This document shows positions 15,348 to 24,025 of a DNA stretch of 53,239 bases, piece by piece. Numbering within the stretch: the stretch's first letter is position 1; each line of letters begins with the position of its first letter. Under the pieces are notes generated by a model that did not search any database, had not been told where the DNA came from, and saw nothing but the letters and a program-made list of their open reading frames with translations. This DNA comes from CAZVWH01 sp964631175 (GTDB lineage Bacteria; Planctomycetota; Phycisphaerae; Sedimentisphaerales; Anaerobacaceae): NCBI GenBank assembly GCA_964631175.1, contig CAZVWH010000007.1:1-53239 (forward strand), given 5' to 3'. The position numbers were made by a program, and so were the translations under genes.

Positions 15348-17852
15348 ATGAGCAAGCCCATTTTAACCGGTCTAATATTTATCATCATGGCATTTTGTTC
15401 ATGTCCTTCGGATTTGGCGGCTGGACAAAGTCACCAGGCCCGTCCTGAGCCGGATCGGAGGATAATACCAATGGATTTTGGTTGGAAGCTCAAGTTGGGT
15501 GATGTGCAAGGCGCTGAGCAGTTTACCTTCGATGATAGTGGTTGGCGTGAGCTGGACCTGCCACACGACTGGAGCATTGAGCCTGAGTCCGGAGGTTTCC
15601 GCCAGGAATTTCCGACCGGAGGTGCAGGCGGCTATGTCCCTACCGGCGTCGGCTGGTACCGCAAGCATTTCAAGCTGTCGGAATTAGCACACAGCCGTCG
15701 CGTTTGGATTGAGTTCGATGGTGTCTATGAAAACAGCACCGTCTGGATAAATGGGCAATACCTCGGCAAGCGACCTTTCGGCTACATAAGCTTTCATTAC
15801 GACCTGACGCCTTACCTTGTTGATGGGGAAAATATTCTTGCTGTGCGCGTTGATAATTCTAATCAGCCCAACTCTCGCTGGTACAGTGGCTCCGGCATTT
15901 ATCGCCACGTTAGGCTAATTGTTACGGAGTCAGCTCATGTGGGCCATTGGGCAGTTTATATTACCACTCCACAAGTTAGTGCTGAGTCAGCAACCGTGGC
16001 TTTCTGGACGCGCGTCGAAAAGGAGGAAACAACATTAGTGAAGCTGACACTGCGCTCGATTATTATAGATGCCGATGGCAAAGAGATAACCAGCGTTGAA
16101 TCAGACTTTGAGCTGAAAGGCGGAGAGCAAACCGAGCTTCAACAACAGATGCAGGTCAACTCACCCAACCTTTGGTCGATAGAGAAGCCCATGCTTTACA
16201 AGCTGCGCTCGGTGGTTCTCAGAGATGGTAAGCCTCTGGACGAGGTTAATACTGTATTTGGGATTCGCAGGATAGAATATGATGTCAACCGTGGATTCCT
16301 GCTCAACGGTAAACAAGTGAAGATGAAGGGGGTGTGTCTGCACCACGACGGCGGCTGCGTCGGCGCAGCCGTGCCGGTTGGTGTCTGGGAACGTCGGCTG
16401 CGGATACTCAAAAAAATGGGCTGCAATGCCATCCGTACTGCTCATAATCCTCCGGCGCCGGAATTTCTTGATCTGTGCGACCGTATAGGATTCCTTGTTA
16501 TGGATGAAGCTTTCGATGAATGGCAGATAGGTAAGATAACCAACGGCTATAATAAGTATTTCGATGAGTGGTCGGAACGTGATTTGATAGCGATGCTCCA
16601 CCGTGATCGCAACCACCCATCGGTGGTGATGTGGAGCGTAGGCAACGAAGTCAGGGAACAACCACGCCAGGGCGGTCACGAAGTGCTGCGAAAGCTCGTT
16701 GATATATGTCACCGAGAGGATCCTACGCGGCCGGTTACGCAGGGTTGCGACAACATCGCCGCCGACGGTGGCTCAACTACGCCGGAGTTTCTTGAGCTGC
16801 TCGACATAGTTGGCTATAACTACGTTGACCGCTGGCATGAACGTCGCGAATTGTACTACAGCCTCGACCGTCATGCCCATCCGGATTGGAAGTTTGTCGG
16901 CACCGAGGGCGTCTCGGTGTGGGGCGGACGTGGTGGTTACTCTCTGGGAAGAGATCCAAATGTTGTCAGAGCTAACTATACTACAGGCATGATACGCGCC
17001 GAGCAGCTTTGGAAGTTTGTTTCAACACGCGACTATGTCATCGGCGATTTTATGTGGACCGGCATCGACTACCTCGGTGAGTCACGTTGGCCCAGCAAAA
17101 ATGCCAGCTCTGGTGTGCTCGACCTTTGTGGTTTCCCTAAGGATAGCTTCTACTTCTACCAGAGCCAATGGACAGATGAGCCGATGATACATCTGTTTCC
17201 GCATTGGAACTGGCCCGGCAGAGAGGGACAGGTCATTCCAGTTCTGTGCTATAGTAACTGTGACGCTATCGAGCTATTTCTTAACGGCAAATCCTTTGGC
17301 GAGAAACGTCTTGAATTTCCTCGGCCTGGCAATTCTGGTAGCTGGTACCGATACGCCAGCCCTCCGGTGAATGGTACAACCGCCGACCTGCACCTGTCGT
17401 GGGATGTCCCCTATGAGCCGGGCGTTCTGAAAGCAGTCGGAAGAAAAGGTGGCAAAGAGGTCTGCGTTAAGGAAGTTCAAACCGCAGGCGAGCCTTGCGC
17501 GATCCGGCTAAGTGTCGATTGTGACACAGTTAACGCTGACAAACAGGACGTTGCCCACATAATGGTTGAGATTGTTGACGCCACTGGTATAGTTGTTCCC
17601 ACCGCTGATAAGCTCGTGCATTTTAAAATCGAAGGCAATGGACGTCTCATCGGCGTTGATAACGGAAATCCTGTTGACCATGACTCATTTAAGGCCGATC
17701 CTTCGACACAGCTCAGGACAGGCCAACGTAGAGCATTTAACGGGTTGTGCCTTGCGATTTTGCAGTCAACTCATAAGCCTGGAAGGATACGGCTGAAAGC
17801 GCGTTCGGAGGGGCTTAAGGAAGCAACGGTCGAAATTATGAGTGTGAAATGA
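15348..17852 (+). CDS. GH2 beta-galactosidase-type enzyme with a repeat-derived insert
   Basis: An 834-aa secreted GH2 enzyme, paralogous to the one at 8851 but without the nested binding domain. Order: signal peptide (about 1-25), sugar-binding domain, Ig-like domain, TIM barrel with acid/base Glu434 (WSVGNEV) and likely nucleophile Glu520 (VGTEGVS), DUF4982 domain (ELFLNGKSFG...YEPGVLKAV) and a terminal Ig-like domain. Beta-galactosidase activity is likely but GH2 also holds glucuronidases and mannosidases. GAAGGGAG at 15330-15337 supports the start. Residues 784-793 (DPSTQLRTGQ) are absent from the paralogue; their DNA matches the core of the intergenic repeats at 11810 and 21201, so a repeat landed in frame in a surface loop. 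The next gene starts 50 bases on. Confidence 0.88.
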   Translation: MSKPILTGLIFIIMAFCSCPSDLAAGQSHQARPEPDRRIIPMDFGWKLKLGDVQGAEQFTFDDSGWRELDLPHDWSIEPESGGFRQEFPTGGAGGYVPTGVGWYRKHFKLSELAHSRRVWIEFDGVYENSTVWINGQYLGKRPFGYISFHYDLTPYLVDGENILAVRVDNSNQPNSRWYSGSGIYRHVRLIVTESAHVGHWAVYITTPQVSAESATVAFWTRVEKEETTLVKLTLRSIIIDADGKEITSVESDFELKGGEQTELQQQMQVNSPNLWSIEKPMLYKLRSVVLRDGKPLDEVNTVFGIRRIEYDVNRGFLLNGKQVKMKGVCLHHDGGCVGAAVPVGVWERRLRILKKMGCNAIRTAHNPPAPEFLDLCDRIGFLVMDEAFDEWQIGKITNGYNKYFDEWSERDLIAMLHRDRNHPSVVMWSVGNEVREQPRQGGHEVLRKLVDICHREDPTRPVTQGCDNIAADGGSTTPEFLELLDIVGYNYVDRWHERRELYYSLDRHAHPDWKFVGTEGVSVWGGRGGYSLGRDPNVVRANYTTGMIRAEQLWKFVSTRDYVIGDFMWTGIDYLGESRWPSKNASSGVLDLCGFPKDSFYFYQSQWTDEPMIHLFPHWNWPGREGQVIPVLCYSNCDAIELFLNGKSFGEKRLEFPRPGNSGSWYRYASPPVNGTTADLHLSWDVPYEPGVLKAVGRKGGKEVCVKEVQTAGEPCAIRLSVDCDTVNADKQDVAHIMVEIVDATGIVVPTADKLVHFKIEGNGRLIGVDNGNPVDHDSFKADPSTQLRTGQRRAFNGLCLAILQSTHKPGRIRLKARSEGLKEATVEIMSVK
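17697..17724 (+). repeat. Dispersed repeat core inside a GH2 coding region
   Basis: CCTTCGAC followed by GCTCAGGACAGG matches the core at 11824-11846 and, inverted, 21216-21239. It encodes PSTQLRTG in the GH2 frame. Confidence 0.7.
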
Positions 17853-17901
17853 AATCGTGTAGTTGGTCAAAAGAAATCAGTTAGTAAATAGGAGCAAAGA
17901 C

Positions 17902-20037
17902 ATGAGAAGCTATTTGAATATTCTACTTTTGGTTCTTGTATTAGTTATACTCTGGCACAATTCTGTATTATCTGCGGAAAGACCCTGGCCACAAATCTCG
18001 AATCCAACTGTTGCGGAGGTGGCTTCTAATTTTAAGACGCCACCGCCCGAATACAGCATGACTTTCTACTGGGGCTGGGATGGTCCCGTTACCGAAGAAG
18101 TTATTACTCGTGATTTAGATACGTTTAAGGCAAATGGCGTTAGGGCCGTCACGCTTGAGCCGGGCTATGATATGGAGTATCTGACTACAGGCTGGTTCGA
18201 GATGGTGAAGGTCGCGGTCGAACAGGCTCGCATCCGTGGAATGAAAGTTTGGCTGGTCGATGAGGGCAAATATCCAAGTGGTTTTGCCGGAGGAAAATTT
18301 TCTAAGGAACGGCCCGACCTGCGGATGCAGGCCTTGGTTCTTGCTGAGCGTCTTAGTGTAGCTGCCGGTGAGAAAATTTTGCGCAAACTTTCGCCTGAAA
18401 CGGTTAGTGTCGTTGCGGTAAACAGAGAGGATAATACCAGTCAGGTTCTCGATATAAGCAACGGTGAGTTGAGCTGGACGGCACCAGAGGGCGATTGGCA
18501 GGTGCTTCTTGTCGAGCACCAGTTCCGCACTTCACCAACGCGAGCCGTCAACAATCCCACTCGCGGCAAGGATACCAGCAATTCCCTTTGCGATTACTTA
18601 GACCCGGCGGCGACTCAGCAGTTTATTGAGTTTACCCATGAACAATACAAGAAGTATTTTGGTGAAGAGTTTGGCAAGACGGTTCTGGGTTTCAGAGGCG
18701 ATGAGCCGGATTACAGCATCCGTGGCATTCCGTGGACGAATAAAATATTCCAAGAGTTTCAGCAACGAAAAGGATATGACGTCCGGCCATACGTAGCTTC
18801 ATTTTTAACGCGTGGCGATTTGGCGGAGCAGCAACGGCGGGCGAAGGCGGATTACTGGGACGTCTGGTCGGACATGTTCGGCGAGAACTTCTTCGGTGTG
18901 CAGGCCAAATGGTGCGCGGAACATAATCTTCAGTACCTGGTCCATCTCAACCATGAAGATAAGATGTTGGACCTGGTTCGCTCCGAGGGAGATTTTTTCA
19001 GGTGCATGCGACACGTCCAGATGCCCGGCATAGACACAATCTGGAGTCAGATTTGGATGGACAAAGTAGCAGACTTTCCGAAGTATGCCTCTTCAGCGGC
19101 GCACCTTTTCGCGAGACCTCGTGCATTCACAGAAAGCTTTGCGGCTTATAAACCTGCTCCGAATGTCGAGCAGGCCAAGTGGATTTTGAACCATCAGCTC
19201 GTCCGCGGTATCAACATGGTCGAGGTGATGTTTGTACCGGCCTCGTCCAAGGGTCGAAGTGGTATGCGTGGCTGGCTTGCAACAGAGCAGTTTCCACAGG
19301 TAGCTCGATATTTAAATAGAGCCTGTTATATCCTTTCACAGGGACATCCTACCGCTTCCATAGCGCTTTATCATCCTTCAATGAGTATGTGGCTGGGAGA
19401 CGAGCAGGCCAATGATTGTGCCCTAACTATTATGCAGCAGTTGCTGGAACAACAGCGTGACTTCGACGTGGTGGATGATCGGTCAATAGGATCGCTGTTA
19501 AAGCTCGAAGGAAATGAGCTCAAAAATCTCAGCGGCCAGAAGTATCATGCTGTGATTATCTCGTCGGCGACCGCGATATCCAAGGCGGCTTTGGATAAAT
19601 TGCAGGCCTTTGCGGATAAAGGCGGCAGCGTTATCTTTGTTGGCCGGACGCCTTCTATAGTTGTTGAGAAAACTTTCCTCAACGTCAGCGGGCCGCCGGC
19701 TCTCGATTGGGCGATAATAGAGCCGTCCGGGCAAGTGACCGACCGCGTGATTAAATCGCTGCCTAAATCCGATGTCATACTGGAGCAAACTTGCCCGGCA
19801 ATAAAGTACACGCACCGAAGATGGCGAGATGCTGAGCTTTATATGTTTTTCAACGAAAGCCGAGAAAAACAAACTCGCAAGGCGACCCTTTCCGGCAGCG
19901 GTCGGGTAAAAGTCTGGTATCCAGCAACGGGAGACATTAAGCCTCTGACCGGTGCTTCATCAGAAAATGGTGTCGCAAGCTTGACGCTGGAGTTAGTGCC
20001 TTATGGAACGAAATTTATCGTTATCGGTGCAAAGTGA
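17902..20037 (+). CDS. GH106-like alpha-L-rhamnosidase
   Basis: A 711-aa exported protein with a signal peptide (about residues 1-26). The start of the catalytic barrel is of the GH106 type (FYWGWDGPVTEEVITRDLDTFKANGVRAVTLEPG), then come a VDEGKYPSGFAGG motif, an acidic GDEPDYS segment and HLNHEDK. A beta-galactosidase-like trimerisation fold (residues about 470-600) and a short beta domain end the protein. GH106 enzymes release alpha-L-rhamnose, often from rhamnogalacturonan. This one is shorter than most members, mainly because it lacks long C-terminal beta domains, so activity is inferred. The frame opens at a TTG at 17863, but the ATG at 17902 has AGGAG 7 bases before it. It is 50 bases after GH2 and 26 before the PKD protein: one operon. 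Confidence 0.7.
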   Translation: MRSYLNILLLVLVLVILWHNSVLSAERPWPQISNPTVAEVASNFKTPPPEYSMTFYWGWDGPVTEEVITRDLDTFKANGVRAVTLEPGYDMEYLTTGWFEMVKVAVEQARIRGMKVWLVDEGKYPSGFAGGKFSKERPDLRMQALVLAERLSVAAGEKILRKLSPETVSVVAVNREDNTSQVLDISNGELSWTAPEGDWQVLLVEHQFRTSPTRAVNNPTRGKDTSNSLCDYLDPAATQQFIEFTHEQYKKYFGEEFGKTVLGFRGDEPDYSIRGIPWTNKIFQEFQQRKGYDVRPYVASFLTRGDLAEQQRRAKADYWDVWSDMFGENFFGVQAKWCAEHNLQYLVHLNHEDKMLDLVRSEGDFFRCMRHVQMPGIDTIWSQIWMDKVADFPKYASSAAHLFARPRAFTESFAAYKPAPNVEQAKWILNHQLVRGINMVEVMFVPASSKGRSGMRGWLATEQFPQVARYLNRACYILSQGHPTASIALYHPSMSMWLGDEQANDCALTIMQQLLEQQRDFDVVDDRSIGSLLKLEGNELKNLSGQKYHAVIISSATAISKAALDKLQAFADKGGSVIFVGRTPSIVVEKTFLNVSGPPALDWAIIEPSGQVTDRVIKSLPKSDVILEQTCPAIKYTHRRWRDAELYMFFNESREKQTRKATLSGSGRVKVWYPATGDIKPLTGASSENGVASLTLELVPYGTKFIVIGAK

Positions 20038-20063
20038 GCGGTAAAACCACACTGGAGGACTAA

Positions 20064-21191
20064 ATGTTCACATGTAAAAAGATAAACATCATTATACTTA
20101 CAGCTTTCGTGTGTTACCCAGCAGCAGCCCTTGAGCGACAGGATGTGACATTTAAGGTTTTTCAATTTCCTGCCAACATGATACCGCGGATAGATGGCCA
20201 AGCCGATGACTGGGCCATGGTGCCTGACGAATATGTCATCGGAACCGACCAGCTCGTAGATGACGAAGGCAAATGGAAGAAATCCGATCCGAATAACCTG
20301 GACGTGCGAGTGCGCGTCGGTTGGGTCAAGGGAATGAACCGATTGTATTTCCTCTATGAGGCTTATGATAACTATTGGGACTTTTCCCTTGCCGGTCTGC
20401 ATAATGATACCTTTGAAGTGGTGGTGGATGCCGACGCTTCAGGTGGTCCTCTGATTGACAAGGGACATCGTGAAATGTGGATACCTAAAGAGGTGGGTGC
20501 TGCGGCAACCGCTGATGATAGGATCAGTGACGAGGAAGCCAACTGGGCTATCCACGGCGTCCACGCACAAAACTATCATATCTTTACGCCCGCTGATGGT
20601 AAGGACTGGACCTTAGCCTGGGGTGTTCAGCCGTGGATAAAGGAGCTGCCCTTTGCAAATGCAGTTTGCAGCTACGACTTTAAGCCGGGCGAATCCGGCA
20701 GGCTCGTGCTTGAGTTTTGGATTACGCTTTTTGATTATGCTGGTCCCGAAGGCCCGGCCCGTGCCGTGGAATCAGTATTGTGGGAAAACAAAATCATCGG
20801 CTTGTGCTGGGCGGTAATTGATTACGATGACGTCAACAGTAGCAGCAATAACGGCTTCTGGAATCTCTCGCGAAATCACAAAATGTACGGCAACGCCTCG
20901 CATTTGTGCGCGTTTCGATTGATGCCGCTTGAGAAGAAATTTCGTAAACCTATTGAGGCACAGTGGACATTCCGCGTATTGGATATGGACCGCCGCTTAG
21001 TAGCATTTAAGGATTTATCCTACGGTAATATAACGTCCTGGAAGTGGGACTTTGGTGACAGTACGGCCTCGACCGAACAGCATCCTATCCATGAATATAA
21101 AAGGCCCGGCAGCTTTGTTGTCGTACTTGATATCGGAGGGCCGGACGGCGAATCTCGCCGTTCAAAGGTCTGGGACGTCACGGTAAAATAA
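20064..21191 (+). CDS. Secreted CBM9-like/PKD-domain protein
   Basis: A 375-aa exported protein without a visible catalytic motif. After a signal peptide (about 1-21) comes a beta-sandwich resembling CBM9/DOMON-type domains (about residues 25-300), with IDGQADDWAMVPDEY and many exposed Trp and Tyr. The C-terminal PKD domain (about 320-375) has the diagnostic WKWDFGD and HEYKRPGSF segments. It probably binds a polysaccharide or displays partner enzymes. GGAGG is 7 bases before the ATG. It starts 26 bases after the rhamnosidase, which argues for a shared function. It could instead be a distant beta-sandwich enzyme; confidence in PKD is high and in the N-terminal domain moderate. Confidence 0.75.
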   Translation: MFTCKKINIIILTAFVCYPAAALERQDVTFKVFQFPANMIPRIDGQADDWAMVPDEYVIGTDQLVDDEGKWKKSDPNNLDVRVRVGWVKGMNRLYFLYEAYDNYWDFSLAGLHNDTFEVVVDADASGGPLIDKGHREMWIPKEVGAAATADDRISDEEANWAIHGVHAQNYHIFTPADGKDWTLAWGVQPWIKELPFANAVCSYDFKPGESGRLVLEFWITLFDYAGPEGPARAVESVLWENKIIGLCWAVIDYDDVNSSSNNGFWNLSRNHKMYGNASHLCAFRLMPLEKKFRKPIEAQWTFRVLDMDRRLVAFKDLSYGNITSWKWDFGDSTASTEQHPIHEYKRPGSFVVVLDIGGPDGESRRSKVWDVTVK

Positions 21192-21200
21192 AATCTTCAG

Positions 21201-21253
21201 AACCCCCCAATAAACCTGTCCTGAGCGGAGTCGAAGGATTGGTGGGCTAAATA
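21201..21253 (+). repeat. Palindromic element with CTCAGG...CTTCGAC core, CTAAATA tail
   Basis: This is the inverted copy of 11810-11860. Outer arms AACCCCCCAAT and ATTGGTGGG (one mismatch) enclose the core and are followed by CTAAATA. It lies 10 bases after the PKD gene and may also end transcription. Confidence 0.7.
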
Positions 21254-21276
21254 CTTTTTAAGAAGGAGTAGAAATA

Positions 21277-22827
21277 ATGGCAAAACGGATCCTGATAATT
21301 TGTTTTCTTTTGGTTATCACACAATTTCTTATGGTCACTCAGCTTGATGCCAAGGTTTTCGACGTTAAAGAATATGGTGCCGTGGGTGATGGCAAGGCAC
21401 TCGATACACCAGCGCTCAACAAGGCAATTGAAGCAGCGCACGCAGCAGGAGGCGGTACGGTGCACTTTTCAGCAGGCACGTACCTGTGTTTCTCAATCCA
21501 CTTAAAGAGCAACGTCGGGCTTTACCTCGATCATGGAGCGACGATATTAGCTGCTGAGCCTAACGCCGAGGCTGGATACGATTTGGCTGAGCCGAATCCA
21601 TGGGGCGATGAACACAAATACCAAGACTTCGGACATAGCCACTGGCATAACAGCCTGATATGGGGCGAGAATCTTGAAAATATTTCTATTCTTGGTCCTG
21701 GTAAGATTGACGGCAGCAAAGGCCTTAGCCACGGACTTGATGGCCGGGAAGGCGGCAACATAGGTGATAAAGCGATAGCACTTAAGCTCTGCCGTAATAT
21801 AATCATCAAAGATATAACTATGTATATGTGTGGCCATTTCTGCATACTGCCGACGGGGGTCGATAATTTCACGATTGACAATATAAAGATTGATACTAAC
21901 CGTGATGGAATTAACATCGACTGCTGCCGCAACGTGCATATTTCCAATTGCAGCGTCAATTCGCCAAACGATGATGCAATTGTCCTGAAGAGCTCTTATG
22001 CACTGGGTTATGCAAGAGCGACGGAGAATGTGACGATAACCAACTGCCAGGTTACAGGATATGACCTTGGCACATTTTTGGACGGCACCTTTAAGAGTGC
22101 TCAGCAGTGGTCGCTCGATCGTGGCGGCGTCACCGGACGCATAAAGTTCGGCACCGAGTCCAATGGCGGCTTCAAGAATATTACTATTTCCAACTGCGTG
22201 TTCGACCGCTGTAGGGGATTTGCTCTTGAGACGGTGGACGGAGGTTTGCTTGAGGATGTCACTATAACCAATATAACTATGCGTGACATTACCAATTCGC
22301 CGTTTTTCCTGCGTTTGGGCAGACGTATGCGCGGCCCGGAAGGCGTGCCTGTGGGCAAATTGCGTCGTGTAAATATTAGTAACGTTATTGTGTATAACGC
22401 CGATCCACACTATGGCTCACTCATCATGGGCATACCAGGCCATAACATCGAGGACGTGAAGCTGAGCAATATCAAGATATTGGTTACAGGCGGTGCTCCG
22501 AAAGAGCAGGCTGAAGTTGAGGTCCCCGAGCTTGAGACCGGATACCCGGATCCGAGGATGTTTGGCGAGATTCCAGCATACGGCTTTTTTATCCGTCATG
22601 TAAAGGGAATTGAACTAAATAACGTTGAAGTAAGTTTTATTAATGAGGATTTCCGGCCTGCATTTATTCTCGACGATGTAAAGGATGCAGATTTCAACAA
22701 TGTAAAAGCCAAGCACGCCCCGGATGTCGCGACATTTGTATTGAAAAATGTCAAGGACTTTAAAACCCATCGATGTGAGCCGGTGCCGGATATACAAATC
22801 AAAAGCGTTGAGCAGAAGAATCTTTAA
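21277..22827 (+). CDS. GH28-family hydrolase lacking the classic GHG motif
   Basis: A 516-aa secreted beta-helix enzyme of the GH28 type, with a signal peptide (about 1-24) and the standard opening (YGAVGDGKALDTPALNKAIE). Asp210 (NRDGIN) and Asp232-Asp233 (NDDAIVLKSS) occupy the catalytic places. The third motif differs: where most members have GHG with a His, this protein has GRIKFGTESNGG. That variant looks like a coherent sub-branch, probably exo-acting or specific for rhamnogalacturonan rather than a dead copy, because the remaining core is intact. AGAAGGAG at 21261-21268 supports the start. The next gene begins 25 bases later, so the two are co-transcribed. Confidence 0.82.
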   Translation: MAKRILIICFLLVITQFLMVTQLDAKVFDVKEYGAVGDGKALDTPALNKAIEAAHAAGGGTVHFSAGTYLCFSIHLKSNVGLYLDHGATILAAEPNAEAGYDLAEPNPWGDEHKYQDFGHSHWHNSLIWGENLENISILGPGKIDGSKGLSHGLDGREGGNIGDKAIALKLCRNIIIKDITMYMCGHFCILPTGVDNFTIDNIKIDTNRDGINIDCCRNVHISNCSVNSPNDDAIVLKSSYALGYARATENVTITNCQVTGYDLGTFLDGTFKSAQQWSLDRGGVTGRIKFGTESNGGFKNITISNCVFDRCRGFALETVDGGLLEDVTITNITMRDITNSPFFLRLGRRMRGPEGVPVGKLRRVNISNVIVYNADPHYGSLIMGIPGHNIEDVKLSNIKILVTGGAPKEQAEVEVPELETGYPDPRMFGEIPAYGFFIRHVKGIELNNVEVSFINEDFRPAFILDDVKDADFNNVKAKHAPDVATFVLKNVKDFKTHRCEPVPDIQIKSVEQKNL

Positions 22828-22852
22828 TCCGCTTGGAAATGATGATACACGC

Positions 22853-23947
22853 ATGAGAATAATCTATTTATCGACGTTATTACTGACAGCCATTGTCACT
22901 GGAATTAGCCTTGGTGCGGAACCGACTATTAATCAGCCGGCATGGCCGGGTAAGTCCCAAAGGGGCAAGCTGGCCCCCAAGCCTTTGTTCCGTGACCCGA
23001 TTCACGATGGTGCGGCTGATCCGGTCCTTTGCTGGAATAAGCAGGAGAAGAAGTGGTTCATGTTTTATACCAACCGTCGAGCTAATTTGGCCAAGGAACA
23101 GGGTGTGGCCTGGGTGCACGGCACGCATATTGGAATTGCGGAGTCGTCGGACTATGGGGTGACATGGACCTATCGAGGGATCGCGGACATCGACTTGGGC
23201 GAGCCAAATCAAATGCCGCAAGGCATGCTGTGCACTTACTGGGCTCCGGAGGTGATCGAGCATAACGGAACCTATCACATGTACCTAACGCATGTACCAG
23301 GGATATTTAATGACTGGCGTCATCCACGGGATATTGTACATCTGACCAGTCAGGATCTGTTGAAGTGGACGAAGCAGTCGGTGCTGAAGCTATCCTCGGA
23401 TCGGGTGATAGACGCATGCGTGCTGCGACTACCGGATGGGACTTGGCGTCTATGGTACAACAATGAACGTGACGGCAAATCCATCTATTATGCCGACAGC
23501 CCGGATTTGTATCAATGGACAGACAAAGGCAAAGCTCTGGGCGATCGGCCCGGTGAAGGGCCTAAGGTCTTCCAATGGCAGGGAAAATACTGGATGGTCG
23601 TGGATGTCTGGCGTGGGTTGGGTGTATATCATTCCGACGATCTGTTGCACTGGACGCCACAGCAGGAGAACCTGCTGGAACAACCGGGCGCCGGTCCGGA
23701 TGATCAAGTTAAAGGTGGACACCCGGACGTGGTAGTTAGCGGTGACCGAGCGTTTCTTTTTTACTTTACCCACCCGAGCAGACGCGATGGTGGACCGCAG
23801 AGTCCCTATGAACAAGCACGTAGTTCGATTCAGGTAGTGGAGCTCGAATATAAAGAGGCTAAACCCCTAAGGGGCAAGCTTGTCTGCAACCGTGATAAAC
23901 CAACATATATTCAATTACAGCCTGTCAAAGATGATACTCCAAAATAA
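22853..23947 (+). CDS. Five-bladed beta-propeller glycoside hydrolase (GH43/GH32 superfamily)
   Basis: A 364-aa exported protein with a signal peptide (about 1-21). Repeated blades are visible: HDGAADPVLCWNKQEKKWFMFYT, TYWAPEVIEHNGTYHMYLTHV, DACVLRLPDGTWRLWYNNE, GPKVFQWQGKYWMVVDVW and GGHPDVVVSGDRAFLFYFT. Asp at the first blade (ADPV), Glu in the second (APEV) and Asp in a later blade fit an inverting hydrolase of the GH43 kind, but the family cannot be fixed; GH32, GH117 and GH130 share the fold. Arabinose or galactose removal from pectin side chains would suit the locus. The open frame extends back into the GH28 gene; the ATG at 22853, just after that gene, begins a clean signal peptide. 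Confidence 0.72.
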   Translation: MRIIYLSTLLLTAIVTGISLGAEPTINQPAWPGKSQRGKLAPKPLFRDPIHDGAADPVLCWNKQEKKWFMFYTNRRANLAKEQGVAWVHGTHIGIAESSDYGVTWTYRGIADIDLGEPNQMPQGMLCTYWAPEVIEHNGTYHMYLTHVPGIFNDWRHPRDIVHLTSQDLLKWTKQSVLKLSSDRVIDACVLRLPDGTWRLWYNNERDGKSIYYADSPDLYQWTDKGKALGDRPGEGPKVFQWQGKYWMVVDVWRGLGVYHSDDLLHWTPQQENLLEQPGAGPDDQVKGGHPDVVVSGDRAFLFYFTHPSRRDGGPQSPYEQARSSIQVVELEYKEAKPLRGKLVCNRDKPTYIQLQPVKDDTPK

Positions 23948-23955
23948 ATTGCGGA

Positions 23956-24005
23956 CCCCGCGTAAAACGCGGGGCTAAATATTTGGCCCCCAGGGGGTCT
24001 TTTTC
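23956..24005 (+). repeat. CTAAATA hairpin plus second hairpin with T-run
   Basis: CCCCGCGT and ACGCGGGG enclose AAA (23956-23974), followed by CTAAATA. The 26 bases are identical to 44856-44881. A GC-rich dyad (GGCCCCC/GGGGGTC, 23985-23999) and TTTTT follow and may act as a weak terminator before the lyase gene. Confidence 0.7.
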
Positions 24006-24025
24006 CTATTAGGAGCTAATGAATC

